64,000 nucleotides of DNA from an uncultured Burkholderiales bacterium (GCA_903830725.1 CAIKVH010000065.1:62001-126000); one strand, 5' to 3'. Positions 38,851 to 48,605 are shown, counted from the first letter of the stretch. Program-made: numbers and translations. The notes: generated by a model not told the origin, from the letters alone.

Positions 38851-39702
38851 TCAGTGCACTTGCTCTTTCAGTAAACTCCAAACAGGGGTCAAATCAAGTG
38901 GCAACGCAGGCAACGAGCCCAAGTCTTGTCTACTTTCCTCTGGGCTGTGAAAGTCGCTACCTCTTGAGGCTAAGAGGTTGAATTCACGCGCTACATCTGC
39001 ATAACGGGCCGCCTCTGCTTCAGTGTGACTACCGGTCACCACTTCAATCCCTTTACCCCCGTGTTCAATGAACTCAGTAATAAGTGCGTACTCCTCATTG
39101 GGCGTAAAACCGTAGCGAGCAGGGTGAGCAATGACTGCGATACCCTTGGCTTGGGTGATCCAACTCACTGCGTCCGATAAGCGAGCCCATTTGTGTTCTA
39201 CGAACCCAGGTTTACCGTCTGTTAAATATTTGCGAAAGACCTCTGAGGTGTCTGAGCAAACTCCACTTTCGACCAAAAATCTTGCGAAATGGGTTCTAGA
39301 GATAAGCTCCGGGTTGCCCACATATTTGAGCGCTCCTGCGTATGCGCCCTTAATCCCGACTCTCTCAAGTTGGGCAGACATATCCTGCGCCCTAAGTTCA
39401 CGCCCCCCACGGGTAGCCTGCAGCCCTTGCACCATAGAGGGTTGGGTGTGGTCAAACCCGAGTCCAACGATATGAACCGTTTTACCCGCAAAGCTGACGG
39501 AGACCTCGGTTCCCGTGAGATATCTAAGTCCAACAGTCTTTGCCGCTTCAATTGCGCGGTCTTGCCCGCCGATCTCATCGTGATCGGTTAGCGACCAAAG
39601 ATCGACGCCGTTTGCTTTGGCGCGCTGAGCCAGTACCTCTGGGGTCAAGGTCCCATCGGATACAACTGAGTGGCAGTGGAGGTCAGCGTTTAGATAATTC
39701 AC
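38851..39702 (-). CDS. rnm: PHP-domain phosphoesterase, RNase AM (YciV/TrpH family)
   Basis: A 283-residue metal-dependent PHP enzyme. Motifs in order: ADLHCHSVVSDGTL (H9, H11), LWSLTDHDEIGG (near 36-47), TGTEVSV (near 62), and late SRGSDFHSP (near 253-261). The E. coli homologue is a 5'-3' exonuclease (RNase AM) that trims rRNA 5' ends and hydrolyses 3',5'-bisphosphonucleotides. It lies just downstream of recJ on the same strand (79-base gap). Confidence 0.9.
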   Translation of the reverse strand: MNYLNADLHCHSVVSDGTLTPEVLAQRAKANGVDLWSLTDHDEIGGQDRAIEAAKTVGLRYLTGTEVSVSFAGKTVHIVGLGFDHTQPSMVQGLQATRGGRELRAQDMSAQLERVGIKGAYAGALKYVGNPELISRTHFARFLVESGVCSDTSEVFRKYLTDGKPGFVEHKWARLSDAVSWITQAKGIAVIAHPARYGFTPNEEYALITEFIEHGGKGIEVVTGSHTEAEAARYADVAREFNLLASRGSDFHSPEESRQDLGSLPALPLDLTPVWSLLKEQVH

Positions 39703-39781
39703 AGAGCTATTTTAGTCTGAGCTTGGGTTTTGTGCTGATCCCTAAGGTTTCCTGTGAAAAATGAGAGAGTTTGTACTCAAA

Positions 39782-41560
39782 TCAATCAAAATCTTTGATG
39801 GCTTCGACGTAGAGCTTTAACTTGGGTGTGCCAGACCACGTATCGATCGCAATTTTAAAGACCATAGTAACGCGGCGTGCTAGGGTCTCGGTATGGTTGA
39901 ACCAAATGGCGTCGCATTCCTGGTTGTGAATCAAGACTTTGAGTGATAAATGCTTTTCGCCGAGAATGCGTTGTTTTAGTATTTCTACTGCATTACAAAA
40001 TAGCGGCTCCGCAAAACCTTGTCCCCAAACCTGCGCTTGGATCATCCGAGCCGTCTCTTGGTTGAAATACTCGGACTCTAATTCGCCGTCTGTCAAAATT
40101 TCTTTTTCGCCCCTGCTCTCGCCTAGCCAAGATTTTGCAATAGCTGACAATGCACTCTCAAAGACTTGGAAGTCTTTTTCAAGGAGTGTGCAGCCCGCAG
40201 CCATTGCGTGGCCGCCGAATTTGAGGAGCACATTGGGATGTCTTTTAGAAATCAGATCAAGTGCATCCCTTAAATGAAATCCAGCAATGGAGCGCCCCGA
40301 TCCCTTCATCACAGAAATGGGACCTTGCGGCGTATTCATCTGGCTAGGAGCGAACACAAAGGTCGGCATGTGGTGGCGCTCTTTAATTCGTGAGGCCACA
40401 ATACCGACAACGCCTTCGTGGAAGCTTTTATCAAAAACGCAGAGTGCGTGATTTTGATGGGTTTGGTTTAAAGACTTTTGCTCCGCTATCTCCCAAGCTC
40501 CCTCCAGCATTTCGGCCTCGACGCTACGGCGTTGGAGATTGATTTTGTGGAGCTCTTGGGCGAGTTGGCTAGCTTTCTCGTAGGAGTTGGTGATTAAGCA
40601 TTCGATTCCTATCGTCATATCACTTAGGCGGCCTGCAGCGTTAATGCGCGGGCCAATAAAAAAACCAATGTCTTGGGCAGTTGCTTTTTCTGGATCTTTG
40701 TCGCAGACCTCAAAGAGACAGCGCAACCCAATCGGCATGCTCAAAGCCCTCATCCTGCGAAGTCCTTGCTCTACCAATCTTCGGTTGTTGGCGTCTAGTG
40801 GGACGACATCAGCGACGCTGCCTAATGCAACAAGGGGCAGCAAAATATCAAGTTTGGGTTGTGAGTGAGGAGGGTGTGAGGACGAAACGCCGTTGTTACG
40901 GTGTTGCGTATCAAATAGACCTTCTCTTCGCATCTGCGCTCGCACCCCAAGCAACACATAAAACATGACGCCCACGCCAGAGAGATTTTTACTCGCAAAA
41001 GAGCAACCCCATTGATTGGGATTGACGATTGCGTCTGCGCTTGGGATGCTTTGCCCGGGGAGATGGTGATCTGTGATTAGCACTTGTAGTCCTAGGCTCT
41101 TGGCCACTTGAACTCCCTCAACGCTTGCTATCCCGTTATCAACCGTTAACAGGACGTCTGCGCCTGTGGCGGCGACCCTTTGAGAGATCTCTGGAGTAAG
41201 ACCATATCCATCCACAACCCGGTCTGGTACCAAATAGCTCACGTGCTTGGCCCCAAGCAATCGCAGTCCTGTGATAGCTAGCGCACAGGCACTTGCTCCG
41301 TCGCAGTCATAGTCCGCAACAATACAGATCGATTGGTTATTCAAAATCGCCTCCACCAGCAACTTAGCAGCCTCTTGCATTCCGAGTAAGCTCTCTGGTG
41401 GGAGAAGATTTTTAAGATCACACTCTAAATCCAGCGCAGAGCCTACCCCGCGACTAGCAAAAAGCCTAGCCATTAATGGGTGTATGGGACTTTGAGCGCT
41501 TGATTGCTCAAGTTGCCAAAGTAGGCGTGGATCAATAACTCGGTCTTTAATAATGGGCAT
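39782..41560 (-). CDS. recJ: Single-stranded-DNA-specific exonuclease RecJ
   Basis: 5'-3' ssDNA exonuclease of recombination and mismatch repair, 592 residues. DHH-family motifs: VADYDCDGASACALAI (near 98-113), TVDNGI, LITDHHLPG (near 163-171), PRINAAGRL and the DHHA1 motif GGHAMAAGC (near 440). The C-terminal OB domain is present. Length is normal. It is followed on the same strand by rnm; the unknown 349-residue gene lies immediately upstream on the same strand (33-base gap). Confidence 0.96.
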   Translation of the reverse strand: MPIIKDRVIDPRLLWQLEQSSAQSPIHPLMARLFASRGVGSALDLECDLKNLLPPESLLGMQEAAKLLVEAILNNQSICIVADYDCDGASACALAITGLRLLGAKHVSYLVPDRVVDGYGLTPEISQRVAATGADVLLTVDNGIASVEGVQVAKSLGLQVLITDHHLPGQSIPSADAIVNPNQWGCSFASKNLSGVGVMFYVLLGVRAQMRREGLFDTQHRNNGVSSSHPPHSQPKLDILLPLVALGSVADVVPLDANNRRLVEQGLRRMRALSMPIGLRCLFEVCDKDPEKATAQDIGFFIGPRINAAGRLSDMTIGIECLITNSYEKASQLAQELHKINLQRRSVEAEMLEGAWEIAEQKSLNQTHQNHALCVFDKSFHEGVVGIVASRIKERHHMPTFVFAPSQMNTPQGPISVMKGSGRSIAGFHLRDALDLISKRHPNVLLKFGGHAMAAGCTLLEKDFQVFESALSAIAKSWLGESRGEKEILTDGELESEYFNQETARMIQAQVWGQGFAEPLFCNAVEILKQRILGEKHLSLKVLIHNQECDAIWFNHTETLARRVTMVFKIAIDTWSGTPKLKLYVEAIKDFD

Positions 41561-41593
41561 TGCTTTTCTTGACGTGAGAGTCTTTGTTTTTTT

Positions 41594-42643
41594 CTATAGA
41601 CCGAGTTGGCGGGTGATTTTGGAGGACTTAAATAAGTTTTTAAAACCGCTTACCCACTGCGACTTGAAGGGAGTCAGGGTAATGCAAGTTGTGTCGTTGC
41701 ATAAACTAATTTCTGCGTCTGGAGATAGGTTTAAAAAATAGTCAAGATAAATTTTAATAACACTCTCATCTAGGCTTTCCCATTCTCGCGACCAAATTTC
41801 GGCCCACTTTTGTTCGTCACTATGGACTAATTCCATCTCTGATGTCCAAACATCAAAGCTTTGAATACGCTGGTAATTCTCCAGTATCGTTTGTTTCGAG
41901 TCCTGAGCCGCCTTGAACTGACCGGTACCGCTAATCCAAAAAGAATTGATGGGCATAGATTTTTGATCATTGATGCTGTGTTGATGCAAGAGCATTTGCA
42001 TTTCGTTTTGCAAACGTCGAAGCGTACGCTCGCTTTTGTGGCCTTTGCTTTTACCCGTTCCAATTAAAAAATCATCTATAACTCTCCCAGACACTCTAGC
42101 AAGGCTTGCGCTGGCGAGTCCGTTAAAGTGTTCGCTGTATGCAAGCCATTGACCGGGTTTAAGTTTGGGGTGTGAGATGAGGTGTACCGAATCTTCCTGG
42201 AAATAAGCTTTCATATCGTGTAGGACGTGATCGGACTCGGTTTGGGTGAGTCCTACTGCGTTAGCATCTCCCCTAAAGGTGACCTGTCCGTGTTGCACGT
42301 GCCAGGAACATAAGGTGATGAAGGCCCAACTGCCTTGGGTCATCTCACTTGGGGCGTGCAACCCTAATTCTGCAGCCTTAAGCGCTGCAAAGGGTAATTC
42401 ACCCTCTACACTGTCCCAGCCCATCGCCCGCGCCGTTGCTTCCTCGGTCGGGGTATTGAGCGCGTCAGGGCTTTGAATTTTTTTAAAACATTGGGGGTTG
42501 AGTTTTAATATTTTCCTGAAATATGGGATTTTTAGCTTGTTAATGAGTTGCAGGGCGGAATTAGTCGTTCTATGCTCATCGGGATAGGTATCATTGGGGG
42601 GGAGCGCATGGTTAATGATGAGTTTGGAAAAATTGTTTTGCAT
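41594..42643 (-). CDS. Conserved betaproteobacterial protein of unknown function
   Basis: A 349-residue soluble protein with no signal peptide or membrane span. I recognise it as a betaproteobacterial family, often found beside recJ or lolC, from the block TLRRLQNEMQMLLHQH followed by PINSFWISGTG (about 205-240) and WAFITLCSWHVQHGQVTF (about 105-122). Database entries sometimes call the family phosphoglycerate-mutase-like, but I see no metal- or phosphate-binding motif of alkaline-phosphatase-type mutases that would support that. It is upstream of recJ by 33 bases and divergent from lolC (101-base gap). Confidence 0.7.
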   Translation of the reverse strand: MQNNFSKLIINHALPPNDTYPDEHRTTNSALQLINKLKIPYFRKILKLNPQCFKKIQSPDALNTPTEEATARAMGWDSVEGELPFAALKAAELGLHAPSEMTQGSWAFITLCSWHVQHGQVTFRGDANAVGLTQTESDHVLHDMKAYFQEDSVHLISHPKLKPGQWLAYSEHFNGLASASLARVSGRVIDDFLIGTGKSKGHKSERTLRRLQNEMQMLLHQHSINDQKSMPINSFWISGTGQFKAAQDSKQTILENYQRIQSFDVWTSEMELVHSDEQKWAEIWSREWESLDESVIKIYLDYFLNLSPDAEISLCNDTTCITLTPFKSQWVSGFKNLFKSSKITRQLGL

Positions 42644-42744
42644 GGTGTATTGTGCAAGATTGATCGAGATGGTGCGCAGTTAAATGACCTGAGTTGGCCA
42701 CGCGCGCTAATAACGGTGCAATATTAATTTAAGAGATTATTACT

Positions 42745-43992
42745 TTGTTTGAACTTTTGATTGGTTGGCGTTATACGCGGGCGGGAAAGTCCACGCGCAA
42801 GAATGGCTTCATATCCTTCATCTCCGCGGTCTCTATGACCGGTATTGCGCTTGGTGTGGCAGCCCTGATCATAGTGCTAAGCGTGATGAATGGTTTTCAA
42901 AAAGAGGTGCGCGACAGGATGATCGCGGTGTTGTCGCACGTTGAGATACTTTCTGCTAGCGGTGAAAGTGTGGAGGATTATGAAAGCGTTAGGGCTATTG
43001 CAGTTCAAAATCCTGAGGTGTTAGCGACCGCGCCTTTCGTTTATTCGCAAGTGCTGATGGCCCACGGCGAGGACATGAGGGGTGCCTTGGTCAGGGGAAT
43101 AGATCCTGGGCAAGAGACTGAAGTAACCGACGCTGTGACGCAGTTACCCCTAGAGGTTCAAGCCCAGTTGTCGCCGGGTACTTACAACGTCGTTTTGGGG
43201 GTAGAGCTTGCGCGTTCCCTAGGCGTAGAGGTGGGCGAGCCTGTGACGCTCATAGCCCCGCAGGGTCAAGTGACTCCAGCGGGAGTGATCCCTAGATTAA
43301 AGCAATTGAAGGTGATCGCCCTATTGGATACGGGGCATTATGATTTTGATTCAAGCCTTGCGCTCATATCGATTGATGACGCAGAGCGTATTTTCAGACT
43401 TTCTGGCCCGATGGGTATGCGCTTAAAGGTTAAGGATCCGCAGCGCGCTAGACAAATCGCAGATGATTTGCTTCAAAGGATCCCGCCGCAACTTTTCGTG
43501 AGAGACTGGACGCGTCAAAATAAAAGTTGGTTCAGTGCCGTACAAATTGAGAAAAGGATGATGTTCATTATTTTGACTTTAATAGTTGCTGTTGCGGCCT
43601 TTAATTTGGTCAGCACACTTGTGATGACGGTGACAGATAAGCGCGCCGATATTGCAATTTTGCGAACAATGGGTTCGAGTGCCCGCTCCATTTTGTTGAT
43701 TTTCATGGTTCAAGGCGCACTGATTGGTGTGGGCGGGACGTTGATTGGCGCCGCCTTAGGCCTTGGCATTGCATTTAACATTGATGTCATCGTGCCTGCT
43801 ATAGAGCATTTACTTGGGATGAGTTTCTTGCCTAGAGATATTTACCTTATCAGCAGAATGCCGAGTGATCCACAATCAAGTGATATATTGCCCATCATTT
43901 TCATTTCCCTGATCATGTCACTTTGCGCGACACTTTATCCCAGTTGGCGTGCGAGTCGCGTTCAACCCGCACAGGCTCTAAGATATGAATAA
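42745..43992 (+). CDS. lolC: Lipoprotein-releasing system permease, LolC/LolE/LolF type
   Basis: Inner-membrane permease that extracts outer-membrane lipoproteins and passes them to LolA. 415 residues; four spans (one near 25-47 and three near 270-400) flank a large periplasmic domain, as in MacB/FtsX-like permeases. FELLIGWRYTRAG and FISFISAVSMTGIALGVAAL are typical. Start is TTG at 42745. Only one permease gene accompanies lolD, so the complex may be a homodimer of this protein rather than LolC plus LolE. It overlaps lolD by 8 bases. Confidence 0.92.
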   Translation: MFELLIGWRYTRAGKSTRKNGFISFISAVSMTGIALGVAALIIVLSVMNGFQKEVRDRMIAVLSHVEILSASGESVEDYESVRAIAVQNPEVLATAPFVYSQVLMAHGEDMRGALVRGIDPGQETEVTDAVTQLPLEVQAQLSPGTYNVVLGVELARSLGVEVGEPVTLIAPQGQVTPAGVIPRLKQLKVIALLDTGHYDFDSSLALISIDDAERIFRLSGPMGMRLKVKDPQRARQIADDLLQRIPPQLFVRDWTRQNKSWFSAVQIEKRMMFIILTLIVAVAAFNLVSTLVMTVTDKRADIAILRTMGSSARSILLIFMVQGALIGVGGTLIGAALGLGIAFNIDVIVPAIEHLLGMSFLPRDIYLISRMPSDPQSSDILPIIFISLIMSLCATLYPSWRASRVQPAQALRYE

Positions 43993-44668
43993 AACAGTGT
44001 TGGATGCAAAAGGGTTGACTCGAAAATTTTTAGAGGCGCCAAACGAAATTGTGGTTTTAAACGGGGTTAATTTATCCGTCAGGGAAGGGGATTCGGTCGC
44101 AATCCTCGGAGCCTCTGGGTCTGGTAAAAGTACGTTGCTTCATTTGCTAGGCGGACTTGATAACCCCAGCAGTGGTGTAGTTCAGTTGATGGGCGATGAT
44201 TTCTCCAACATGCAAGAGAGAGACCGCGACGGTGCGCGTAATCGCTCGCTAGGGTTCGTCTATCAGTTTCATCATTTGTTGCAAGAATTTGATGCAACTG
44301 ATAACGTAGCTATGCCGCTCATGATTGCCCGAATGGAGAAAGAGCAAGCAAGAGCGCGCGCAAGAGCGATTTTACAAAAAGTGGGTCTAGGTGCCCGGAT
44401 GCAGCACATGCCAAGCGAACTCTCGGGTGGGGAGAGGCAGCGCGTTGCAATTGCAAGAGCCTTGGTGATAAAGCCCAAGTGTTTACTCGCCGATGAACCT
44501 ACTGGCAATTTGGACGGTGCTGCAGCGAGCGCAGTATTTGATTTGATGCTTGAGTTAACCACTGCGCAGTCTATGTCTTTTGTGGTCGTCACGCACGATG
44601 AATCGTTGGCGGCACGGTGCGCTCGCAGATTTAGATTAATTCAAGGACAACTAGAAGAGGTTGTGTGA
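43985..44668 (+). CDS. lolD: Lipoprotein-releasing system ATP-binding protein LolD
   Basis: ATPase of the Lol exporter, 227 residues. Walker A GASGSGKST (near 38-46), the LolD-type FVYQFHHLLQEFDATDNVAMPL segment after the Q-loop (about 90-111), signature LSGGERQRVAIARA and Walker B CLLADEPTGNLD. Its start lies 8 bases inside lolC. The tatD-family gene follows after 51 bases. Confidence 0.95.
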   Translation: MNKTVLDAKGLTRKFLEAPNEIVVLNGVNLSVREGDSVAILGASGSGKSTLLHLLGGLDNPSSGVVQLMGDDFSNMQERDRDGARNRSLGFVYQFHHLLQEFDATDNVAMPLMIARMEKEQARARARAILQKVGLGARMQHMPSELSGGERQRVAIARALVIKPKCLLADEPTGNLDGAAASAVFDLMLELTTAQSMSFVVVTHDESLAARCARRFRLIQGQLEEVV

Positions 44669-44719
44669 GCGCTTATTTCTTAGCCAAGCGTAAAGATTTA
44701 GGGAGGAAATAAAAAATAA

Positions 44720-45595
44720 ATGGGTTTTTTGTCTTCACACAGTCCCATTCGGTTTGTAGATTCACACTGTCACCTAGATGCTGATGAGTTTCAAGGCGAC
44801 GTGAATGCAATGCGCGAGCGCGCCAGACAGCAAGGGGTAGATCTGTGCTTAATTCCCTCTGTTGATAAAAACAACTTTCAAGTGGTCTGTGACCTTGCCC
44901 ACCGGTTTCATGACTTGTATGCGCTAGGTATACATCCCCTGTACACCAAGGATGCGGTTGCTGAGGATCTTGGACTGCTTAGAGAGCAGTTGGCGAGAGC
45001 GCTGGCAGGGGCGCATGATTTGACGTGGCAAGCACCACTCCTTGTTGCTGTTGGGGAGATAGGGCTAGACGGGGCTGTTAAGAGTTTGGACTGGCAAAGA
45101 CAAGTCTATTTTTTTGAAGAGCAGCTCAAAGTCGCCGTAGATTTTGATTTGCCTGTTGTCCTTCATGTTCGCAGTGCTGTTGATTTTGTTTTGAAAGGTC
45201 TGCGAAAGTTCAAGGTGAAGGGCGGTATTGCTCACGCATTTAATGGGAGCCTGCAGCAGGCAGAACAATTTATTGCGATGGGCTTTAAACTAGGTATGGG
45301 CGGGGCGCTCACCTATCCAAGGGCGCTGCACCTGAGGAGGCTTGCACAGGAGTTGCCCGCGGAGTCGATTGTTTTGGAGACAGATTCCCCGGATATAGTG
45401 CCCGTATGGAGATATGTCAACGCAGAACTAAGAGACAGAGGGCATTCGCAGGGCAGGAATGAGCCCGCCGAGTTGCCCCGAATCGCACAAGAGATCGCAG
45501 ACCTTAGGGGGGTTCCCCTGCAAAGGCTTATGCAAGAGAGTACAAACAATTTTTTAAATGTTTTTAATTTGGAAATATCAAATTCAATCGTTTAA
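44720..45595 (+). CDS. TatD family metal-dependent hydrolase
   Basis: A 291-residue TIM-barrel amidohydrolase. FVDSHCHLDADEF (H17/H19, metal ligands), GIHPLY (near 74), GEIGLDG (near 114-120), LPVVLHVRSA and the late VLETDSPDIVP (near 220) match TatD deoxyribonucleases. Activity is assumed from the family. A charged insertion of about 15 residues occurs near residues 240-255. Located between lolD and the spermidine-synthase-like gene. Confidence 0.92.
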   Translation: MGFLSSHSPIRFVDSHCHLDADEFQGDVNAMRERARQQGVDLCLIPSVDKNNFQVVCDLAHRFHDLYALGIHPLYTKDAVAEDLGLLREQLARALAGAHDLTWQAPLLVAVGEIGLDGAVKSLDWQRQVYFFEEQLKVAVDFDLPVVLHVRSAVDFVLKGLRKFKVKGGIAHAFNGSLQQAEQFIAMGFKLGMGGALTYPRALHLRRLAQELPAESIVLETDSPDIVPVWRYVNAELRDRGHSQGRNEPAELPRIAQEIADLRGVPLQRLMQESTNNFLNVFNLEISNSIV

Positions 45596-45627
45596 TACGT
45601 AACGTTAATTTTGTAATTATCAATCCC

Positions 45628-46383
45628 ATGGCTTTCAAAAAGAATCAACTACCAGATGTCAATCTTTCCGAACAAGGAGGCGTGCGGTATTTGCATTTTG
45701 GAACCCCTTGGGTACAGGGGTCCATGGAGATCGCGCGTCCTTTTGATTTGGACCTAGAGTATGCGCAGCGCATGATGGGGTGGCTGCTATTCGTGGATCC
45801 TTTATCAGCGGAACATATTAAATCTTTACATTCCATGCATTTAGGTCTGGGTGCAGCTTCGTTGACCAAGTTTTGCTATAAAAAACTTCAAATGAAGACG
45901 ACCACCATTGAGCTTAATCCCAAGGTTATTGCGGCGTGTAGGTTATGGTTCAAATTGCCGAACGATACCGATCGCTTATCCGTGATACTGGGTGACGCCG
46001 CAGAGGTGGCTGGTCACGCCCACTGGGCTGGACAAATAGACGCGCTTCACGTTGATTTGTACGATGAGGAGGCAGCGGCTCCCGTTATTGAGGGCGTTGA
46101 CTTTTATTCCGGCTGTCGAAATCTGTTAACCGAAAAAGGAGTGATGGCCGTAAACTTATTCGGGCGAAGTGTAAAGTTTGATCAAAGCTTAGAGAAAATA
46201 GAGAAAGCATTTGGTCCTGAGAATGTTTGCGCATTTAAGCCCACCAAAGAGGGGAATACGATTGTTTTAGCATTAAAGAGTGGCTCAATTCCTACTCGGG
46301 AAATTCTTCGAGAAAGGGCCGCCCTCATTGAGGAGTTATGGTACCTTCCTGCACTCAAATGGATCAAAGTTTTGGATCTTTAA
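45628..46383 (+). CDS. Spermidine-synthase-like methyltransferase-fold protein
   Basis: A 251-residue Rossmann-fold protein related to spermine/spermidine synthases. The nucleotide-binding loop reads HLGLGAASLTKF (near 71-82) in place of the GGGDGG loop of true SpeE, followed by TTIELNPKVIAACR with the ribose-binding acidic residue and LGDAAE. The catalytic region VDLYDEEAAAP differs from the usual SpeE DSTDP. A polyamine role is therefore not supported; it may be a catalytically different relative. Starts 32 bases after the tatD-family gene. Confidence 0.78.
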   Translation: MAFKKNQLPDVNLSEQGGVRYLHFGTPWVQGSMEIARPFDLDLEYAQRMMGWLLFVDPLSAEHIKSLHSMHLGLGAASLTKFCYKKLQMKTTTIELNPKVIAACRLWFKLPNDTDRLSVILGDAAEVAGHAHWAGQIDALHVDLYDEEAAAPVIEGVDFYSGCRNLLTEKGVMAVNLFGRSVKFDQSLEKIEKAFGPENVCAFKPTKEGNTIVLALKSGSIPTREILRERAALIEELWYLPALKWIKVLDL

Positions 46384-46546
46384 AAAGCCTACATACATTT
46401 AGTTAAAAATGTTGTGGTTTATGGGTTAAGTGGAAACCCTAGTTCGTCCATTTGAGATTATCATAGACGGTTTTCAAAAATCCACATTCTGAGTTGCGAT
46501 GTGGTTTAACTCAATTGTTGTTGATAATTCTTCGAGGAGAAGCCCT

Positions 46547-47044
46547 GTGAATATTAAGAGTCAAAAAGACTTTTTCTCTGGCGTCATGTTTATGATCGTT
46601 GGAGGAGCATTTGGGTGGGGGTCTTACAGTTCTTACTCTATCGGGACCGGTGCTCGCATGGGCCCTGGTTATTTTCCTCTCATGTTGGGCGGACTCTTGG
46701 CCCTGCTTGGTTTGATTATTCTCATGGGCTCGATACTGGCGCGTGAACAACAAGCGGAACATGAGATTGGTGCAATTGCTTGGCGCCCATTGATATTCAT
46801 TCTCCTTGCGAATCTTTCTTTTGGTGTGTGTCTCGGGGGATTGCCCGCCATTGGTCTTCAGCCATTTGGAATGATTATTGGTATTTTTGCTCTGACTATT
46901 ATTGCCAGTTACGCTGACATGCATAACTTTAGTTTCAAGGGCATTTTCATTTTGGCTGTGATTTTGTCAATTGGTAGCTATCTAGCCTTCATACTACTTT
47001 TGCAATTGCAAATTCCGGTGTGGCCTACTTTCATAACCGGTTAA
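46547..47044 (+). CDS. tctB: Tripartite tricarboxylate transporter small permease TctB
   Basis: Small membrane subunit, 165 residues, with four spans. NIKSQKDFFSGVMFMIVGGAFGWGS and the motif GTGARMGPGYFPLMLGGLLA (about 32-51) are characteristic of TctB. I prefer the GTG at 46547, which has GAGGAGA six bases upstream, over an in-frame ATG at 46499. Upstream are inverted repeats (CCACAT 46482-46487 with ATGTGG 46499-46504; GAGTT with AACTC) that could be an operator. tctA follows after 13 bases. Confidence 0.88.
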   Translation: MNIKSQKDFFSGVMFMIVGGAFGWGSYSSYSIGTGARMGPGYFPLMLGGLLALLGLIILMGSILAREQQAEHEIGAIAWRPLIFILLANLSFGVCLGGLPAIGLQPFGMIIGIFALTIIASYADMHNFSFKGIFILAVILSIGSYLAFILLLQLQIPVWPTFITG

Positions 47045-47057
47045 GGAGAATTTAAGA

Positions 47058-48569
47058 ATGGATTTATTTCATAACCTGGCGCTTGGATTTAGCGTAGCAG
47101 TAACTCCCATTAATTTGGTTTATGCATTTGTAGGTTGTGTTCTTGGAACGCTCATTGGGGTGCTTCCTGGCATTGGCCCTGTTGCAACAATCGCAATGTT
47201 GTTGCCTGCAACCTATGCACTGCCTCCCGTATCTGCACTGATTATGCTGGCCGGTATTTACTACGGCGCTCAGTACGGTGGATCGACAACTGCTATTTTG
47301 GTTAATTTGCCAGGGGAGTCCTCCTCTGTTGTGACCACGATTGATGGTTACCAAATGGCACGCAAGGGTCGCGCGGGCCCAGCCCTCGCTGCCGCGGGGC
47401 TTGGCTCATTCTTTGCCGGTTGCGTTGGTACGCTTATATTGGCGGCCTTTGCCCCCCCTTTAACTGAATTGGCTTTCAAATTTGGTCCAGCTGAGTACTT
47501 TTCTTTGATGGTGCTGGGATTGATTGGGGCAGTTGTTCTGGCCTCAGGCTCACTCCTTAAAGCGATTGCCATGATCGTGCTTGGTTTGTTGCTTGGTTTA
47601 GTTGGTACCGATGTGAACTCCGGTGTTGCACGCTTTAGCTTTGATATTCCCGAGTTAACAGACGGGATTGGCTTCGTTGTTGTTGCGATGGGTGTGTTTG
47701 GATACGGTGAGATTATTAGTAACCTATCTGTAGACCCGGATGATCGAGAGGTCTTTACCGCAAAAGTACAAGGTCTTTTCCCGACAAAAGAGGACTTCAA
47801 ACTAATGTTGCCCGCAGTCATGCGTGGAACTGCACTAGGTTCAGTGCTCGGCGTGTTGCCTGGTGGTGGGGCTTTGTTGGCCGCTTTTGCTGCATACACA
47901 CTTGAGAAGAAAACGAAATTACGTCCTGGTGAAGTTCCCTTCGGACAAGGTAATATCCGCGGCGTTGCCTCGCCTGAGTCTGCTAATAATGCGGGTGCCC
48001 AAACTTCATTTATTCCTCTTTTGACACTGGGTATTCCACCCAACGCTGTGATGGCCTTGATGGTGGGTGCAATGACAATTCACAACATCCAACCCGGACC
48101 TCAGGTGATGACGAGTAATCCGGAACTGTTTTGGGGCTTAATTGCTTCGATGTGGATCGGTAACTTGATGTTGATTATTTTGAATCTACCCATGATTGGT
48201 GTGTGGATTAAATTACTATCCGTGCCTTATCGGTATTTATTCCCCGCAATTGTTTTGTTCTGCGCTATCGGGGTTTACTCAACAAACAACAATACGTTTG
48301 ATGTTTGGATGGTTGCACTGTTTGGTTTGATTGGTTATCTTTTTGTTAAGTTGGGTTGCGAGCCTGCGCCTTTGTTGCTTGGATTTATCTTGGGGCCCAT
48401 GATGGAGGAAAATCTCAGACGCGCTCTGCTATTGTCTAGAGGCGATTGGTCCGTGCTCGTCATGCGTCCGTTGTCTGGTGGGTTGCTCGGTGCGGCTTTG
48501 TTGCTGTTGGTGATTGTTTTGTTGCCTGCAGTTAAATCCAAGCGCGAAGAGGCGTTCGTTGAAGATTAA
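47058..48569 (+). CDS. tctA: Tripartite tricarboxylate transporter large permease TctA
   Basis: Large permease, 503 residues with about 11-12 spans. The family signature GTLIGVLPGIGPVATIAMLLP (about 30-50) and its repeat GSVLGVLPGGGALLAAFAAY are intact, as is YGAQYGGSTTAILVNLPGE. It needs a periplasmic Bug/TctC protein, but none is adjacent. The substrate is unknown. A strong bidirectional terminator follows the stop codon. Confidence 0.95.
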   Translation: MDLFHNLALGFSVAVTPINLVYAFVGCVLGTLIGVLPGIGPVATIAMLLPATYALPPVSALIMLAGIYYGAQYGGSTTAILVNLPGESSSVVTTIDGYQMARKGRAGPALAAAGLGSFFAGCVGTLILAAFAPPLTELAFKFGPAEYFSLMVLGLIGAVVLASGSLLKAIAMIVLGLLLGLVGTDVNSGVARFSFDIPELTDGIGFVVVAMGVFGYGEIISNLSVDPDDREVFTAKVQGLFPTKEDFKLMLPAVMRGTALGSVLGVLPGGGALLAAFAAYTLEKKTKLRPGEVPFGQGNIRGVASPESANNAGAQTSFIPLLTLGIPPNAVMALMVGAMTIHNIQPGPQVMTSNPELFWGLIASMWIGNLMLIILNLPMIGVWIKLLSVPYRYLFPAIVLFCAIGVYSTNNNTFDVWMVALFGLIGYLFVKLGCEPAPLLLGFILGPMMEENLRRALLLSRGDWSVLVMRPLSGGLLGAALLLLVIVLLPAVKSKREEAFVED

Positions 48570-48605
48570 CTCACCCTGCTTGTTCGCTCTGTTCTTTAAG
48601 AGTTA

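Noticed and set aside
45628-46383. Assignment as a true spermidine synthase
   Set aside because: The glycine-rich cofactor loop and catalytic DSTDP-like region of SpeE are not present, so only fold-level similarity is claimed.
47348-48043. Minus-strand frame of 231 codons inside tctA
   Set aside because: Low-complexity Pro/Ser/Thr translation antisense to the conserved TctA permease; a shadow of codon usage.
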